Below are positions 27,012 to 36,535 of a stretch of DNA of 64,000 bases, in pieces. The DNA is taken from NCBI RefSeq assembly GCF_900002575.1, contig NZ_LN650648.1, forward strand, positions 1,302,001-1,366,000, given 5' to 3'. This DNA comes from Romboutsia hominis (lineage in GTDB: Bacteria > Bacillota > Clostridia > Peptostreptococcales > Peptostreptococcaceae). Made by a program: the position numbers and the translations under genes. Every line of letters starts with the position of its first letter. Within the stretch, counting starts at the first letter, position 1. The notes under the pieces are model-generated. The model was not told the origin of the DNA, ran no database searches, and saw only the letters and a program-made list of their open reading frames with translations.

Positions 27012-27320
27012 ATGGATGATAAAAAAATAGTAGAAGATCCAAGATATAAACAGTGTAATAAAGAAGCTATAATGGGACTTATTCTTGGACTCTTAAATCT
27101 TATATGGTGGTTTGGATTTGGATATGGACTTTCAAATAGACCAGTTAAAGAGTATACATATATACTAGGTTTTCCTGCATGGTTTTTTATGAGCTGTATA
27201 GTAGGAGGAATACTTTTTTCTATACTTACAGTTATTACAATAAATAAGTTCTTTAAAGATATGCCACTTGATGGTTTAAGCAAAGAAGAAGTAGAGATGT
27301 ACAAAAAGGAGTTTAAGTAA
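27012..27320 (+). CDS. yhdT: YhdT-like small membrane subunit beside PanF
   Basis: A 102-residue protein with two membrane segments (IMGLILGLLNLIWWFGFGYG; PAWFFMSCIVGGILFS), matching the DUF997/YhdT family normally found directly upstream of panF. Its stop codon overlaps the panF start (TAATG), so translation is coupled. It probably acts as a partner of the symporter. Confidence 0.85.
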   Translation: MDDKKIVEDPRYKQCNKEAIMGLILGLLNLIWWFGFGYGLSNRPVKEYTYILGFPAWFFMSCIVGGILFSILTVITINKFFKDMPLDGLSKEEVEMYKKEFK

Positions 27321-28819
27321 TGGAAAATGTAAATTACAAAGTATTAATTCCTATAGTTATATACTTTATAGCTATATTTGGAGTAGGTTTTTACTCTATG
27401 AAGTTTGTAAATAGAGCAAGAAATTCAAATAAAGATAATTCTTTTATGGACGAATATATGACAGGAGGAAGAGATTTAGGTGGATTTGTACTTGCTATGA
27501 CTTTAGTTACTACATATTTAAGTGCAGGAAGTTTTATAGGTGGACCTGGAACTGCTTACAAAGAAGGACTAGGATGGGTGTTTTTAGCGATGGCACAAAT
27601 GCCAACAGGATATTTTACATTAGCGGTCCTTGGAAAAAAGTTTGCTATAATATCTAGAAAAATAAATGCAGTGACTATAACAGACTTTTTAAGAGCAAGA
27701 TATAAATCAGACATAGTAGTTATAATGACGTCGATATCAATAGTTATATTTTTTATAGCGGCAATGGCAGCACAGTGGGTAGGAGCGGCTAGACTTTTAC
27801 AAGGTTCAGTAGGTCTTGATTACAACATTGCATTAACTGCATTTGGAATAACAGTTATAGTTCACACTGTAGTAGGTGGATTTAGAGCAGTTACATTATC
27901 TGATACAATTCAAGGTGTAATAATGACTATAGCAACTATAGCTATATTTATAGGTACTATAATTGCAGGTGGTGGAATAAATAATATAATTCAAAATATG
28001 GCAGCTATTAATGAGGGAATGATAACTCCATTTGGAGTAACACCAGGAAATATGACTATAGCTTGGGTAACATCATTTTGGATATTAGTGGGATTTGCAG
28101 TGGTAGGTATCCCATCAGTATCTCAAAGAGCTATGAGTTATAAAGACACTAAGAGTTTGCATGATGGTATAAAATATGGAACGATAGTATCTATGATATT
28201 ACTTCTTGGAATGCATTTAGTAGGGGCATTTGGTTCAACATTAGTTACTGGTATAGAATCTGGAGATTTAGTTGTACCAACATTAACAACCAAGTTATTT
28301 CCATCGGTAATAGCAGGAATATTACTTGCAGGACCATTAGCATCTATAATGTCAACAGTAGATTCACAGTTATTAGTAGCATCAGGTTCTATAGTTAATG
28401 ATTTAATTTCAAATTATATAAATCCTAATTTAAAGACTAATTCTAATTTAAGCGGAAAGATAAGTATATTATGTACCGCACTTCTTGGTATTATAATATA
28501 TTTAGTAGCTTTTAATCCACCAGAATTAATAGTTTGGCTAAATTTATACGCTAATGCAGGAATAATTTCTACATTTTTATGGCCAATAATACTTGGGCTT
28601 TATTGGAAAAGGGCGAATTCATCTGGTGCTATATCATCTATTATAGTAGGTATAGGCTCATATATATTATTTAGCCAAATATGGAATAGACCATTTGGGA
28701 TGCATACTATAGTACTTCCCTTAGTATTATCATTAATAACTTTTATAATAATATCTAAAAATACAAAAGAACCAGATGAAGATGTTTTAGAAACTTTCTG
28801 GGGTATATATTATAAATGA
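27320..28819 (+). CDS. panF: Sodium/pantothenate symporter PanF
   Basis: A 499-residue solute:sodium symporter with about 13 membrane segments (YMTGGRDLGGFVLAMTLVTT; GGPGTAYKEGLGWVFLAMAQ; STVDSQLLVASGS). The YhdT-PanF pair supports uptake of pantothenate, the precursor of CoA. A terminator follows shared with the convergent amidase gene. Confidence 0.9.
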   Translation: MENVNYKVLIPIVIYFIAIFGVGFYSMKFVNRARNSNKDNSFMDEYMTGGRDLGGFVLAMTLVTTYLSAGSFIGGPGTAYKEGLGWVFLAMAQMPTGYFTLAVLGKKFAIISRKINAVTITDFLRARYKSDIVVIMTSISIVIFFIAAMAAQWVGAARLLQGSVGLDYNIALTAFGITVIVHTVVGGFRAVTLSDTIQGVIMTIATIAIFIGTIIAGGGINNIIQNMAAINEGMITPFGVTPGNMTIAWVTSFWILVGFAVVGIPSVSQRAMSYKDTKSLHDGIKYGTIVSMILLLGMHLVGAFGSTLVTGIESGDLVVPTLTTKLFPSVIAGILLAGPLASIMSTVDSQLLVASGSIVNDLISNYINPNLKTNSNLSGKISILCTALLGIIIYLVAFNPPELIVWLNLYANAGIISTFLWPIILGLYWKRANSSGAISSIIVGIGSYILFSQIWNRPFGMHTIVLPLVLSLITFIIISKNTKEPDEDVLETFWGIYYK

Positions 28820-28825
28820 TAAGAA

Positions 28826-28858
28826 AAAAGAGATACCTCAAATAGAGGTATCTCTTTT
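28826..28858. terminator. Bidirectional terminator between panF and amidase
   Basis: AAAAGAGATACCTC (28826-28839) pairs with GAGGTATCTCTTTT (28845-28858); A and T tracts flank both sides. Confidence 0.88.
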
Positions 28859-28881
28859 ATATCTAACAATAATATAAAAAT

Positions 28882-29688
28882 TTACTTAACATATACAGAG
28901 GATACATATCCATAAGTATTACCAAATTTTATCTTGTGCCAATCATGCTTAGTGTCTACTATCTTAACTTTATCTCCTTTTTGCAAATATCCAATAGGTG
29001 CAAATAAAGTACCTCTCTCAGCTCTAACTTTAACATTGTCATTTAATACAGTCTTTATATTGGAAAAACTTCCTTTAATGTTAAAAAATTCTTTGACACT
29101 ATTAACTATACCATTAGCTATTTTTTCTTGATATGCTTTTGTAGACAATTTGAATCCTTCATTATCATTTGATATAAAGCCACATTCGATAAGAATAGAT
29201 GGCTTATTGTTATCTCTTAAAACTTGCAAGTTACCTTTTTTAACACCTCTATCATTAGCTTTAGTAGAATTTAATAGATTAGATTGAAAAATATTAGCAA
29301 GACCTTTATTGGTTTTATCGTAGTAATAAGTTTCTATACCATTTGCACTTTTACTTTCTGATGTATTTTGGTGTATTGATATAAATAAATCAGAATTAGA
29401 TAAGTTTGATTTTTTAGTTCTTTTAGATAAAGATACATATTCATCTTTATTCCTAGTTGTCTCAACGTATATGCCTTCTTCTCTTAATAGCTTTTCTACT
29501 TTTTCCGCTATTTGAAGGTTTAGATTATCTTCTATTCTAGCACCATAGCTTGAACCATTATCTTTTCCCCCGTGGCCTGCATCTATAAATACTTTATAGC
29601 TTTGGGCATTTGATATAGTCATATTTGACATAAATGATAAAGACAATAACAATGCTATTATAGGTTTTCTCATATGTTTAATACTCAA
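28882..29688 (-). CDS. N-acetylmuramoyl-L-alanine amidase with SH3b domain
   Basis: 268 residues: signal peptide (about 1-29), an amidase_3 zinc domain (about 30-205; FIDAGHGGKDNG, IEDNLNLQIAEKV, ISIHQNTSES, ILIECGFISNDNEG) and a C-terminal bacterial SH3-like domain (VKVRAERGTLFAPIGYLQKG). It cuts the bond between muramic acid and the stem peptide in peptidoglycan. TTG start at 29688 is supported by GGAGG at 29696-29700. Confidence 0.92.
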   Translation of the reverse strand: MSIKHMRKPIIALLLSLSFMSNMTISNAQSYKVFIDAGHGGKDNGSSYGARIEDNLNLQIAEKVEKLLREEGIYVETTRNKDEYVSLSKRTKKSNLSNSDLFISIHQNTSESKSANGIETYYYDKTNKGLANIFQSNLLNSTKANDRGVKKGNLQVLRDNNKPSILIECGFISNDNEGFKLSTKAYQEKIANGIVNSVKEFFNIKGSFSNIKTVLNDNVKVRAERGTLFAPIGYLQKGDKVKIVDTKHDWHKIKFGNTYGYVSSVYVK

Positions 29689-29889
29689 AAATGTTCCTCC
29701 TTAGATGTCTAAAATTAAATTCAACTCTAATTATACTAGTTTAAAAAAATTTTTCAACCTAATGTAATTTATTGAAAAAGTAGACAAAGTAGAATTTTTA
29801 AAAAACTGTAAGAATATAACATATAGTATATAAATTTTTCAAATAGAATATTTATAACTCGTATACTTTTACAAGGAGTATATTTAATT

Positions 29890-30321
29890 ATGGATAATAA
29901 AAATAATATAAATAGAGAAAATAAACAAATTAAAAAGGCAATTGATAAGTGTTCCAAAATTAAATCAAATAAAGGTACTCAAAGTCTGGGATTAGATAGG
30001 TTTTCTTATGCAGACTTTGTATTGCTATCTTCGACATTAGCATATGCAATAGTAGAAGAATTAAATGAGGAAGATTTAAGCTTATTAATATCTTTTATAA
30101 ATATGTTAAATGGAGATTTAGTTATGCTAAGAACGCAAGAAGCTATAAGAGCGGGAAGAGAAACAGAATTAAGCCAGCAGCAGGAGGAAGAAGTATTAGA
30201 AGAGACGGACACCCTAGCTGATGCTATAGGAGAGACTGTTGATGATGAAATGATAGCCGATCTAATTAGAAAACCTAAAAAGAAGAAATATAAAAAGAAA
30301 AAGATTAAAAAGGTAAAGTGA
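29890..30321 (+). CDS. Conserved-looking hypothetical protein, Lys-rich tail
   Basis: A 143-residue soluble protein that I do not recognise. An N-terminal Asn/Lys-rich part is followed by a hydrophobic helical region (FSYADFVLLSSTLAYAIVEE, LLISFINMLNGDLVML), an acidic region (QQQEEEVLEETD) and a strongly basic tail of lysines. The basic tail could bind nucleic acid or the cell surface. AAGGAG lies upstream. It stands alone between divergent and terminator signals. Confidence 0.65.
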   Translation: MDNKNNINRENKQIKKAIDKCSKIKSNKGTQSLGLDRFSYADFVLLSSTLAYAIVEELNEEDLSLLISFINMLNGDLVMLRTQEAIRAGRETELSQQQEEEVLEETDTLADAIGETVDDEMIADLIRKPKKKKYKKKKIKKVK

Positions 30322-30344
30322 TCAATGCACATATTGTAGGTTGG

Positions 30345-30372
30345 TAACTTTTTATTTAAAAATAAAAAGTTA
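30345..30372. repeat. Perfect 12-bp hairpin
   Basis: TAACTTTTTATT pairs exactly with AATAAAAAGTTA around TAAA. Its low GC makes it a weak terminator candidate for the preceding gene. Confidence 0.5.
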
Positions 30373-30420
30373 ATACTGGGTAAATTTATATAAAAAAATA
30401 TATTATAGATTATAAAAGTT

Positions 30421-30429
30421 TGATATAAT
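30421..30429 (+). promoter_or_regulatory. Extended -10 promoter for the hydrolase
   Basis: TGATATAAT lies 37 bases before the chosen ATG. Confidence 0.5.
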
Positions 30430-30465
30430 AATTATTAAAATGAATAGAAGGAATTGAAAGAATAT

Positions 30466-31407
30466 ATGAGGTGTACAAATTTTTATTTTAAGGGAAATGA
30501 TAATTTAGATATACATGTATATAAGTATGAAGGGGAAACAGACAAGCCAAAAGGTATAATTCAAATAGCACATGGTATGAACGAAACTGCTAGTAGGTAT
30601 GAGTATTTCGCGAAACATTTAACTAAAAATGGTTATATAGTTTATATAAATGATCATAGAGGTCATGGCAAGACTGCTAAGACGGTTGAAAATGTTGGAT
30701 ATTTAGCGAAGGAAAATGGCTTCTATCATTTGGTTGAGGATATGAACATATTAACAAATATTATAAAAAATGAAAATGAAGGACTTCCTATATATTTATT
30801 TGGGCACAGTATGGGATCTTTTGCTAGTCAAAACTATATTATGAAGTATTCACATAATATAGATGGAGTTATATTGTCAGGTTCAAATGGAGACCATGGA
30901 TTTATATTAAATTTAGCAGAGATAATAATAAATAGAGAAATAAAAAAACATGGACGATTATATAGAAGTAAATTTATAGATAACTTAATATTCGGTAGAA
31001 ATAATAGAAAGTTTAAAAATACTAAAACAGAATTTGACTGGCTAAGTAGGGATGAAGAAGAGGTTAAAAAATATATAGATAATCCATTTTGTGGATTAAT
31101 ATTTACTTGTGGTTTTTTCTATGATTTTATACAAGGATTAAAAGAAATAGAAGATAAACATAACTTGGCTAAAATTCCTCTTGATTTACCTATATATATA
31201 TTATCTGGAGATAAAGATCCAATAGGAAAGTTTGGAATAGGTGTTTTTAATTTAAGGGATAGATACATAAATTTAGGAGTACAAGATGTAAGTTGTAAAT
31301 TATATGAAGGTGGAAGGCATGAAATGCTAAATGAAACCAATAAAGATGACGTTATAAAAGATATATTAGATTGGATTAACAATAAATTGGTACAAAAAAC
31401 TACATAA
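30466..31407 (+). CDS. Alpha/beta hydrolase, monoacylglycerol-lipase-like
   Basis: 313 residues with the lysophospholipase/monoacylglycerol lipase pattern: IAHGMNETASRYEYFAKHL, nucleophile elbow FGHSMGSFASQ (serine), acid residue in LSGDKDPIGKFG and catalytic histidine in GGRHEMLNE. No signal peptide, so cytoplasmic or membrane-associated. ATG at 30466 gives the usual family N-terminus (MRCTNFYFKGND); a TTG at 30454 is possible but nearly overlaps the AGAAGGA site. Confidence 0.88.
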   Translation: MRCTNFYFKGNDNLDIHVYKYEGETDKPKGIIQIAHGMNETASRYEYFAKHLTKNGYIVYINDHRGHGKTAKTVENVGYLAKENGFYHLVEDMNILTNIIKNENEGLPIYLFGHSMGSFASQNYIMKYSHNIDGVILSGSNGDHGFILNLAEIIINREIKKHGRLYRSKFIDNLIFGRNNRKFKNTKTEFDWLSRDEEEVKKYIDNPFCGLIFTCGFFYDFIQGLKEIEDKHNLAKIPLDLPIYILSGDKDPIGKFGIGVFNLRDRYINLGVQDVSCKLYEGGRHEMLNETNKDDVIKDILDWINNKLVQKTT

Positions 31408-31420
31408 TTATGTAGTTTTT
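31395..31420 (+). terminator. Terminator after the hydrolase
   Basis: The palindrome AAAAACTACATA-AT-TATGTAGTTTTT includes the stop codon and ends in T residues. Confidence 0.8.
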
Positions 31421-31856
31421 ATTTTTGTATTTAAAAAATAATTATTTTGAATAATTGATTCTAGAGTTGTTAAAAAAATAAAGTATGAAAAAGACAAAAG
31501 TAAGAATTTGTAAAAGTAAGAAAACTAATTAAAATTAAGTTTTATACGGGTAAATTATATTAATTCTTATAAAAATATAGTAAAAAGCATAAAAAACTTT
31601 AAAATATATTAAAAGTTATATTGACAATAGAATGTTAATAATATATCATAATTTATATAAGAGGAGAAAAACTTAACAATATTAAGTAAAAATAAGAAAA
31701 TACTTTACAAAAATTTAACTATGATTTTAAATATGAAAACGTATTTTTATAAAGTTTTAATATTGGAAAGTCAGATGAAAAATTAGCCAAGTTAATTAAA
31801 AAATGATTAACGTACTGGTTAATTTATAAAAATTAAATAATATTATGGAGGACAAA
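31421..31856. other. Long leader region before the DAACS symporter
   Basis: Apart from the promoter at 31621-31649 nothing coding was recognised. The promoter position implies a 5' leader of roughly 200 bases with TTAATT/AATTAA-type repeats near 31790-31840; I could not match it to a known riboswitch. Confidence 0.4.
31621..31649 (+). promoter_or_regulatory. Sigma-A promoter of the DAACS symporter
   Basis: TTGACA (31621-31626) and TATCAT (31644-31649) with a 17-base spacer. Confidence 0.7.
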
Positions 31857-33269
31857 ATGGGAGAGAGTTCATTCTTAACAGGGTTTTTGATGATATCAAA
31901 CATCAAAACAATTATTTTTATTGCACTATTAATAGGGACGTTTTTCATAGTTAAACACTTTGAAAAGAAGAAAGTAAAGTTCTCAACAAGAACAATCTAT
32001 GCGACAATAATAGGACTTATACTAGGGGTTATAATCCAATTAGTGGCAGGTCTTCCTGAAGATCCATCACAAGTTGATTGGTTACAAGAAGTAAGTAAGT
32101 GGTATGGATTATTTGGGTATGGATTTATGGATTTATTAAAAATGTTAGTAGTTCCAATGGTATTTGTATCGATAATAAGAGTTATAATAAATATGAAAGA
32201 AGGGGACAATTTACAAGCATTAACATTTAAATCTTTAGGAATGCTACTTGGGACAACATGTTTAGCAGCAATAATAGGTATAGTAGTAGGAAATGTTATG
32301 AAACTAGGAGTTGGATTTGAAGCAACTGGCATAGAAGCACCAGAGATGAGAGAAATAACTCCATTAGTTGACACTTTAAGAGGATTATTACCATCAAATC
32401 CAGTACTATCTATGGCAGATGGAAATATAGTAGCAATAATAATATTTGCTACATTCTTAGGGCTTGCGACAAACAGAACAAAGAAAAAATATATGGATAC
32501 AGTTAAGCCATTTATAGATTTGGTAGAAGCTTTCTATAAGATAATAGTAAGTGTTGCAATGACAGTTATAAAGTTTATGCCATATGCTGTAGTTGCGCTT
32601 TTAGCAAATACTATAACTGCAAGAGGATTATCTTCAATGATATCTGTTGTACAATTTGTAGTAGCTTTATATGTAGCAACAGCAATACTATTTGTTGTTC
32701 ACTTAATAATAATAGCAGCTTGTGGGTTAAACCCAATTACTTATATAAAAAATGCGGCAGAACCACTACTTCTTGCATTTACATCTCGTTCAAGTTTAGG
32801 AACACTTCCTGTAACTATAGATACACTTGTTAAAAAGCATGGTGTTGAAGAAGGTGTAGCAAGTTTTACAGCAAGTTTAGGTGCTAATATGGGGATGAAT
32901 GGATGTGCTGGTATATACCCTGCACTAATGGCTATAACAGTTGCAAATATGGCTGGGATAGATAAAGATATAAGTTTCTATGTAATGCTACTTGTAGTTA
33001 TAACTATAAGCTCATTAGGAATTGCTGGTCTTCCAGGAACTGCAACAATGGCAGTATCAGTAGTTGTATCAGGAGTAGGACTTGGAGCTTATTTCCCATT
33101 AGCTGGTGGAATACTTGCAATAGATCCAATACTAGATATGGGTAGAACAATGATAAATGTAAACGGAGCATCGGTAACTTCAATAGCTGTTGGTAATTCA
33201 CTTGGCAAAATCGATAAAGATATTTACAATAGAAAAAATACAGTAACAACTGAAGATAGAAGCGCTTAA
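31857..33269 (+). CDS. Dicarboxylate/amino acid:cation symporter (DAACS)
   Basis: 470 residues of the glutamate transporter homolog family, with YGFMDLLKMLVVPMVFVSII, a serine-rich hairpin region (LAFTSRSSLGTLPVTIDTLV), GANMGMNGCAGIYPALMAIT and DMGRTMINVNGASVTSIAVG, which carry the substrate and cation sites. The ATG at 31857 is preferred because the ATG at 31845 overlaps the GGAGGA ribosome site. Substrate may be glutamate, aspartate, serine or cystine-like; the variant motifs do not decide. Confidence 0.88.
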   Translation: MGESSFLTGFLMISNIKTIIFIALLIGTFFIVKHFEKKKVKFSTRTIYATIIGLILGVIIQLVAGLPEDPSQVDWLQEVSKWYGLFGYGFMDLLKMLVVPMVFVSIIRVIINMKEGDNLQALTFKSLGMLLGTTCLAAIIGIVVGNVMKLGVGFEATGIEAPEMREITPLVDTLRGLLPSNPVLSMADGNIVAIIIFATFLGLATNRTKKKYMDTVKPFIDLVEAFYKIIVSVAMTVIKFMPYAVVALLANTITARGLSSMISVVQFVVALYVATAILFVVHLIIIAACGLNPITYIKNAAEPLLLAFTSRSSLGTLPVTIDTLVKKHGVEEGVASFTASLGANMGMNGCAGIYPALMAITVANMAGIDKDISFYVMLLVVITISSLGIAGLPGTATMAVSVVVSGVGLGAYFPLAGGILAIDPILDMGRTMINVNGASVTSIAVGNSLGKIDKDIYNRKNTVTTEDRSA

Positions 33270-33271
33270 AT

Positions 33272-33304
33272 AAAAATAGCCCTCATAAATGAGGGCTATT
33301 TTTA
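33272..33304 (+). terminator. Terminator after DAACS gene
   Basis: AAAAATAGCCCTCAT (33272-33286) pairs with ATGAGGGCTATTTTT (33289-33303). Confidence 0.88.
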
Positions 33305-33321
33305 TTTAAGATATATGAAAC

Positions 33322-33527
33322 TTGATACAGTTAGTTCACTATATTGTATAATAAGGAATATATAATTATTAACATAAGTTCCTAGTAGAATTAAATACTA
33401 AAAAATAAAAGAACATATCTACAAAAAACTTACATATTTAAATATTAAAAAAATATAATAGTTTTGTGAAAACTATAAAAATACAAATAATAAAAAAGGA
33501 TGTATATTAGCTACATTCTTTTTTTAT
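33322..33527 (+). ncRNA. Candidate small RNA between two terminators
   Basis: After the DAACS terminator there is a promoter-like pair TTGATA (33322-33327) and TATAAT (33347-33352, spacer 19), then no open frame, a hairpin ATAGTTTT-GTG-AAAACTAT, and a terminator-like stem AAAAAGGATGTA / TACATTCTTTTT ending in a T run at about 33527. This arrangement would give an RNA of about 170 bases. It may instead be a leftover terminator of a lost gene. Confidence 0.3.
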
Positions 33528-33672
33528 GAAATATTCCTAAATTTAACTTTATTAAAAAGTATGATAAAATGGTAAAATAGTGAATATTTTAAGTAGCTTA
33601 TATATTATTAGCTTAGAATAAAATATTACCATAAAATAGAATAACTTACACTATGAAAATAAGGAGGGGCAT

Positions 33673-34518
33673 ATGAAAAAGATAGATAAGATTATAGATG
33701 TATTTAGAAATTCAAACTATACAGAGATAAATTCAAAAGCTGCTGAAATGTCTTTTTATTTACTATTATCCCTTTTTCCATTTTTAATGTTTACTATAAG
33801 TACTATAGCATATATGCCTGTTATTCAAATAAATAAATATATATTATTATTTGAGCATATGATGCCAGAAAGTGCTTTTAATATGATATCAGCTATAATT
33901 TATTCTGCTATGAAAAATAAAAGCAAAAATTTTATAATAACAAGTTTTTTGCTAACTATGTGGACATCATCAAGAGCAGTAAGAGCTATGATAAGAGGTG
34001 CTAATAAATCTTATAAGGTAGAGGAAACTAGATCATTTATAAAAGTGTTTTTTATAAGTATATTATCAACTATAACCTTATTATTTTTAATATTTTCATC
34101 AATGGTATTTTTAGTATATGGAGAAAAGATAGGATACTTTATATTTGGACTTATTGGACTTGATAAGATATTTATGTATATTTGGGATATACTAAGATAC
34201 ACTATAGGTATATTAACCTTAGTTATAATACTTATAAGTATATATAGATATAGCCCTAATAAAAAAGTAAAAATGTCAGAAGCAACACCAGGTGCTATAA
34301 TATCAACTCTTGGATGGATATTAGTATCTTTAGGATATTCTTATTATTCTAATTATTATGCAAATTATGAAGTTATATATGGAAGTATTGGTGGAATAAT
34401 AGTTTTAATAACGTGGATTTATTTAAGTAGTTGGGCTATATTGATAGGTATAGAAATCAATGCTAAAATTTACTTAAGAAGAAATATATACAAATATAAA
34501 TTTAATGAAAAAATATAA
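33673..34518 (+). CDS. YihY/BrkB family membrane protein
   Basis: 281 residues with about six membrane segments and the family signatures AAEMSFYLLLSLFPFLMF near the N-terminus, TPGAIISTLGWILVSLGYSY and YGSIGGIIVLITWIYLSSW near the C-terminus. The function of this family is not well established; older annotations as ribonuclease BN are wrong. AAGGAGGGG precedes the ATG. The diguanylate cyclase gene follows after 40 bases. Confidence 0.88.
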   Translation: MKKIDKIIDVFRNSNYTEINSKAAEMSFYLLLSLFPFLMFTISTIAYMPVIQINKYILLFEHMMPESAFNMISAIIYSAMKNKSKNFIITSFLLTMWTSSRAVRAMIRGANKSYKVEETRSFIKVFFISILSTITLLFLIFSSMVFLVYGEKIGYFIFGLIGLDKIFMYIWDILRYTIGILTLVIILISIYRYSPNKKVKMSEATPGAIISTLGWILVSLGYSYYSNYYANYEVIYGSIGGIIVLITWIYLSSWAILIGIEINAKIYLRRNIYKYKFNEKI

Positions 34519-34558
34519 TAATAGACACTTATTTGTAATTAGGAGAGATAAATAAGGT

Positions 34559-35440
34559 ATGAATACATATGAATATATAAACGAAAGAGATATACTTTAT
34601 AATTTATTTGATTGTATTAGAATAGTAGATCCAATAAGAAAAGTAGTTATACATCAAATAAAAAATGAGGTAGATATAGAAAAGCTACCTTGTTATGAGT
34701 TTTGGAATAGAAATCAAGTATGTGAAAATTGTATATCAATTAGAGCGTATAATGAAGAAAAATCTTTTTCAAAAATAGAGTTTAATAAAGAAAAAGTATA
34801 TTTTGTAATTGCAACTTTAATCAAAATAAATTGTACAAAATATATAGTAGAAGCGTTAAAGGATGTAACGGAGGATAACATATTAGAAAAGATAAGTAAA
34901 AAAAGTATAAGTGATATAACAAAAGAAGTTAACAGATTAAATGAAATAGTTGTTAAGGATGAACTTACAGGTTGCTTTAATATAAGATATGTAAATGAAA
35001 TGCTACCTTTTAATATATTAGATAGTATAAATGAAAATAAGACATTATCAGTTTGTATGCTAGACTTAGATTATTTTAAGCAGATAAATGATACATATGG
35101 GCATTTGTGTGGAGATTTTGTACTAAAAGAAGTAGGTAAAATACTAAAAGATAATATAAGAAAAGATATAGATTGGGTAGCAAGATATGGAGGAGAAGAA
35201 TTTATAATTGTATTTAATAATATGTCATTAAAAAATGTAACTAAGAGAGTGCAAGCTATAAAGGATAAAATAGAAAAACATGAATTTAAATGGAAAGATA
35301 AGGTTATAAAAATAACATCAAGCTTTGGAATAAGCACGTTAGATGAAGATACAAAAACAGTAGAATCTATTTTAGAATCTGCTGATAAAATGCTTTATCT
35401 TTCAAAACAAAAAGGAAGAAATAATATATCACATAAATAA
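34559..35440 (+). CDS. Diguanylate cyclase with cysteine-containing sensor domain
   Basis: 293 residues. The C-terminal GGDEF domain (about 135-290) has DELTGCFNIRYVNEML, the metal site LDLDYFKQINDTYGH and the active signature RYGGEEF, so it should make cyclic di-GMP. No RxxD inhibitory site is seen five residues ahead of GGEEF. The N-terminal PAS-like part carries C-x(10)-C-x2-C (LPCYEFWNRNQVCENC), which could bind a metal or sense redox state. There are no membrane segments. Confidence 0.88.
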   Translation: MNTYEYINERDILYNLFDCIRIVDPIRKVVIHQIKNEVDIEKLPCYEFWNRNQVCENCISIRAYNEEKSFSKIEFNKEKVYFVIATLIKINCTKYIVEALKDVTEDNILEKISKKSISDITKEVNRLNEIVVKDELTGCFNIRYVNEMLPFNILDSINENKTLSVCMLDLDYFKQINDTYGHLCGDFVLKEVGKILKDNIRKDIDWVARYGGEEFIIVFNNMSLKNVTKRVQAIKDKIEKHEFKWKDKVIKITSSFGISTLDEDTKTVESILESADKMLYLSKQKGRNNISHK

Positions 35441-35443
35441 TGA

Positions 35444-35487
35444 AAGTGCTTAAAAGTAGTATAAATACTAACTTAAAAGCACTTTTT
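35444..35487 (+). terminator. Imperfect terminator after the cyclase gene
   Basis: AAAGTGCTT pairs with the later AAGCACTTT within a longer imperfect stem, followed by T residues. Confidence 0.65.
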
Positions 35488-35537
35488 TACTTTTAAAATA
35501 TAACTTTAAATATGATATATAATAATATTAAAAAATA

Positions 35538-36308
35538 CTATCTAGTAAATACAAGCTTATTATCATCTGACAAATTTTCATTAAAACTATAACCATCAAT
35601 ATTAAACTTTTTTAAATCTGAGATTTTATCTATTTTATTTCTTATTATAAAAGATGTCATATATCCACGGGCACGTTTTGCATAAAGACCTTTAGTTTGA
35701 TAAGTGTCTTTGCTAGAATTATATTCTTTAAAGTTTATATCTATAAATGTATAGTCTTTCTTTATAGATTTTAAATCTATACACTTTAAGTACTCAGAAG
35801 AAGCTAGATTTATTAGTATTTTGTTTTTATGTGTGCTTAATTCATTCATTATATTTTGAGTTATTTTATCTTTCCAAAATTTATATAAATCATCCCCACG
35901 ATTATTAACTAATTTAGACTTCATCTCAAGTCTATAGGGTTCTATTAAATCAAGTGGCTTAAGTATACCATAAAGTCCTGAAAGTATTCTTATATTTCCA
36001 TTAGCAAAATCAAAATCTTCATGTGTAAATTCACAAATTTTCATGCAATTAAAAACCTCTCCATCAAAAGCTAAGATACTTTCGCACTTTGGATTATTTT
36101 TAGTAGATAGATTTTTATGTCTATTATGGTTTAATATAGTTAAATCTTCACTTAGATTCATAAGATTTGATAGTTCTTCTTTTTTCAATGATTTTAAAAG
36201 TTTAATTAAATAATCTATATCATCTTTAAATATAGGTATAGATTGTTTATTCAACCTTATATTCTTATCAAAATTCATAGTTGTAGTAGGAGAAATTATA
36301 GTAATCAT
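35538..36308 (-). CDS. yaaA: Peroxide stress protein YaaA
   Basis: 256 residues, the usual YaaA/DUF328 length, starting MITIISPTTTMNFDKN, with ILSGLYGILKPLDLIEPYRL and YLKCIDL, and ending SFNENLSDDNKLVFTR. YaaA limits free iron and oxidative DNA damage in E. coli and binds DNA. GAGAGGTG precedes the start on the minus strand. It is a single-gene unit, divergent from the LUD gene. Confidence 0.92.
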   Translation of the reverse strand: MITIISPTTTMNFDKNIRLNKQSIPIFKDDIDYLIKLLKSLKKEELSNLMNLSEDLTILNHNRHKNLSTKNNPKCESILAFDGEVFNCMKICEFTHEDFDFANGNIRILSGLYGILKPLDLIEPYRLEMKSKLVNNRGDDLYKFWKDKITQNIMNELSTHKNKILINLASSEYLKCIDLKSIKKDYTFIDINFKEYNSSKDTYQTKGLYAKRARGYMTSFIIRNKIDKISDLKKFNIDGYSFNENLSDDNKLVFTR

Positions 36309-36535
36309 TTTACACCTCTCATATATTTATTTACTAATTTATACTTACACCAATTAAAGTAAAATTGATTAATATTTTAAGTTGAATTTCATAAGTTTAT
36401 TATATACCCTTAATATAAAAATTTTAATCATATAAGTATGTAATATAAAAATATTTAGAAATAGTATATAACTGTGATAGAATTAACATGTATTGAAAAA
36501 TTTATATAAAATATAGTTTTAAGGAGTGCATTATT

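Noticed and set aside
32997-33249. 81-codon minus-strand frame inside the DAACS gene
   Set aside because: Leucine-rich antisense shadow without start signal.
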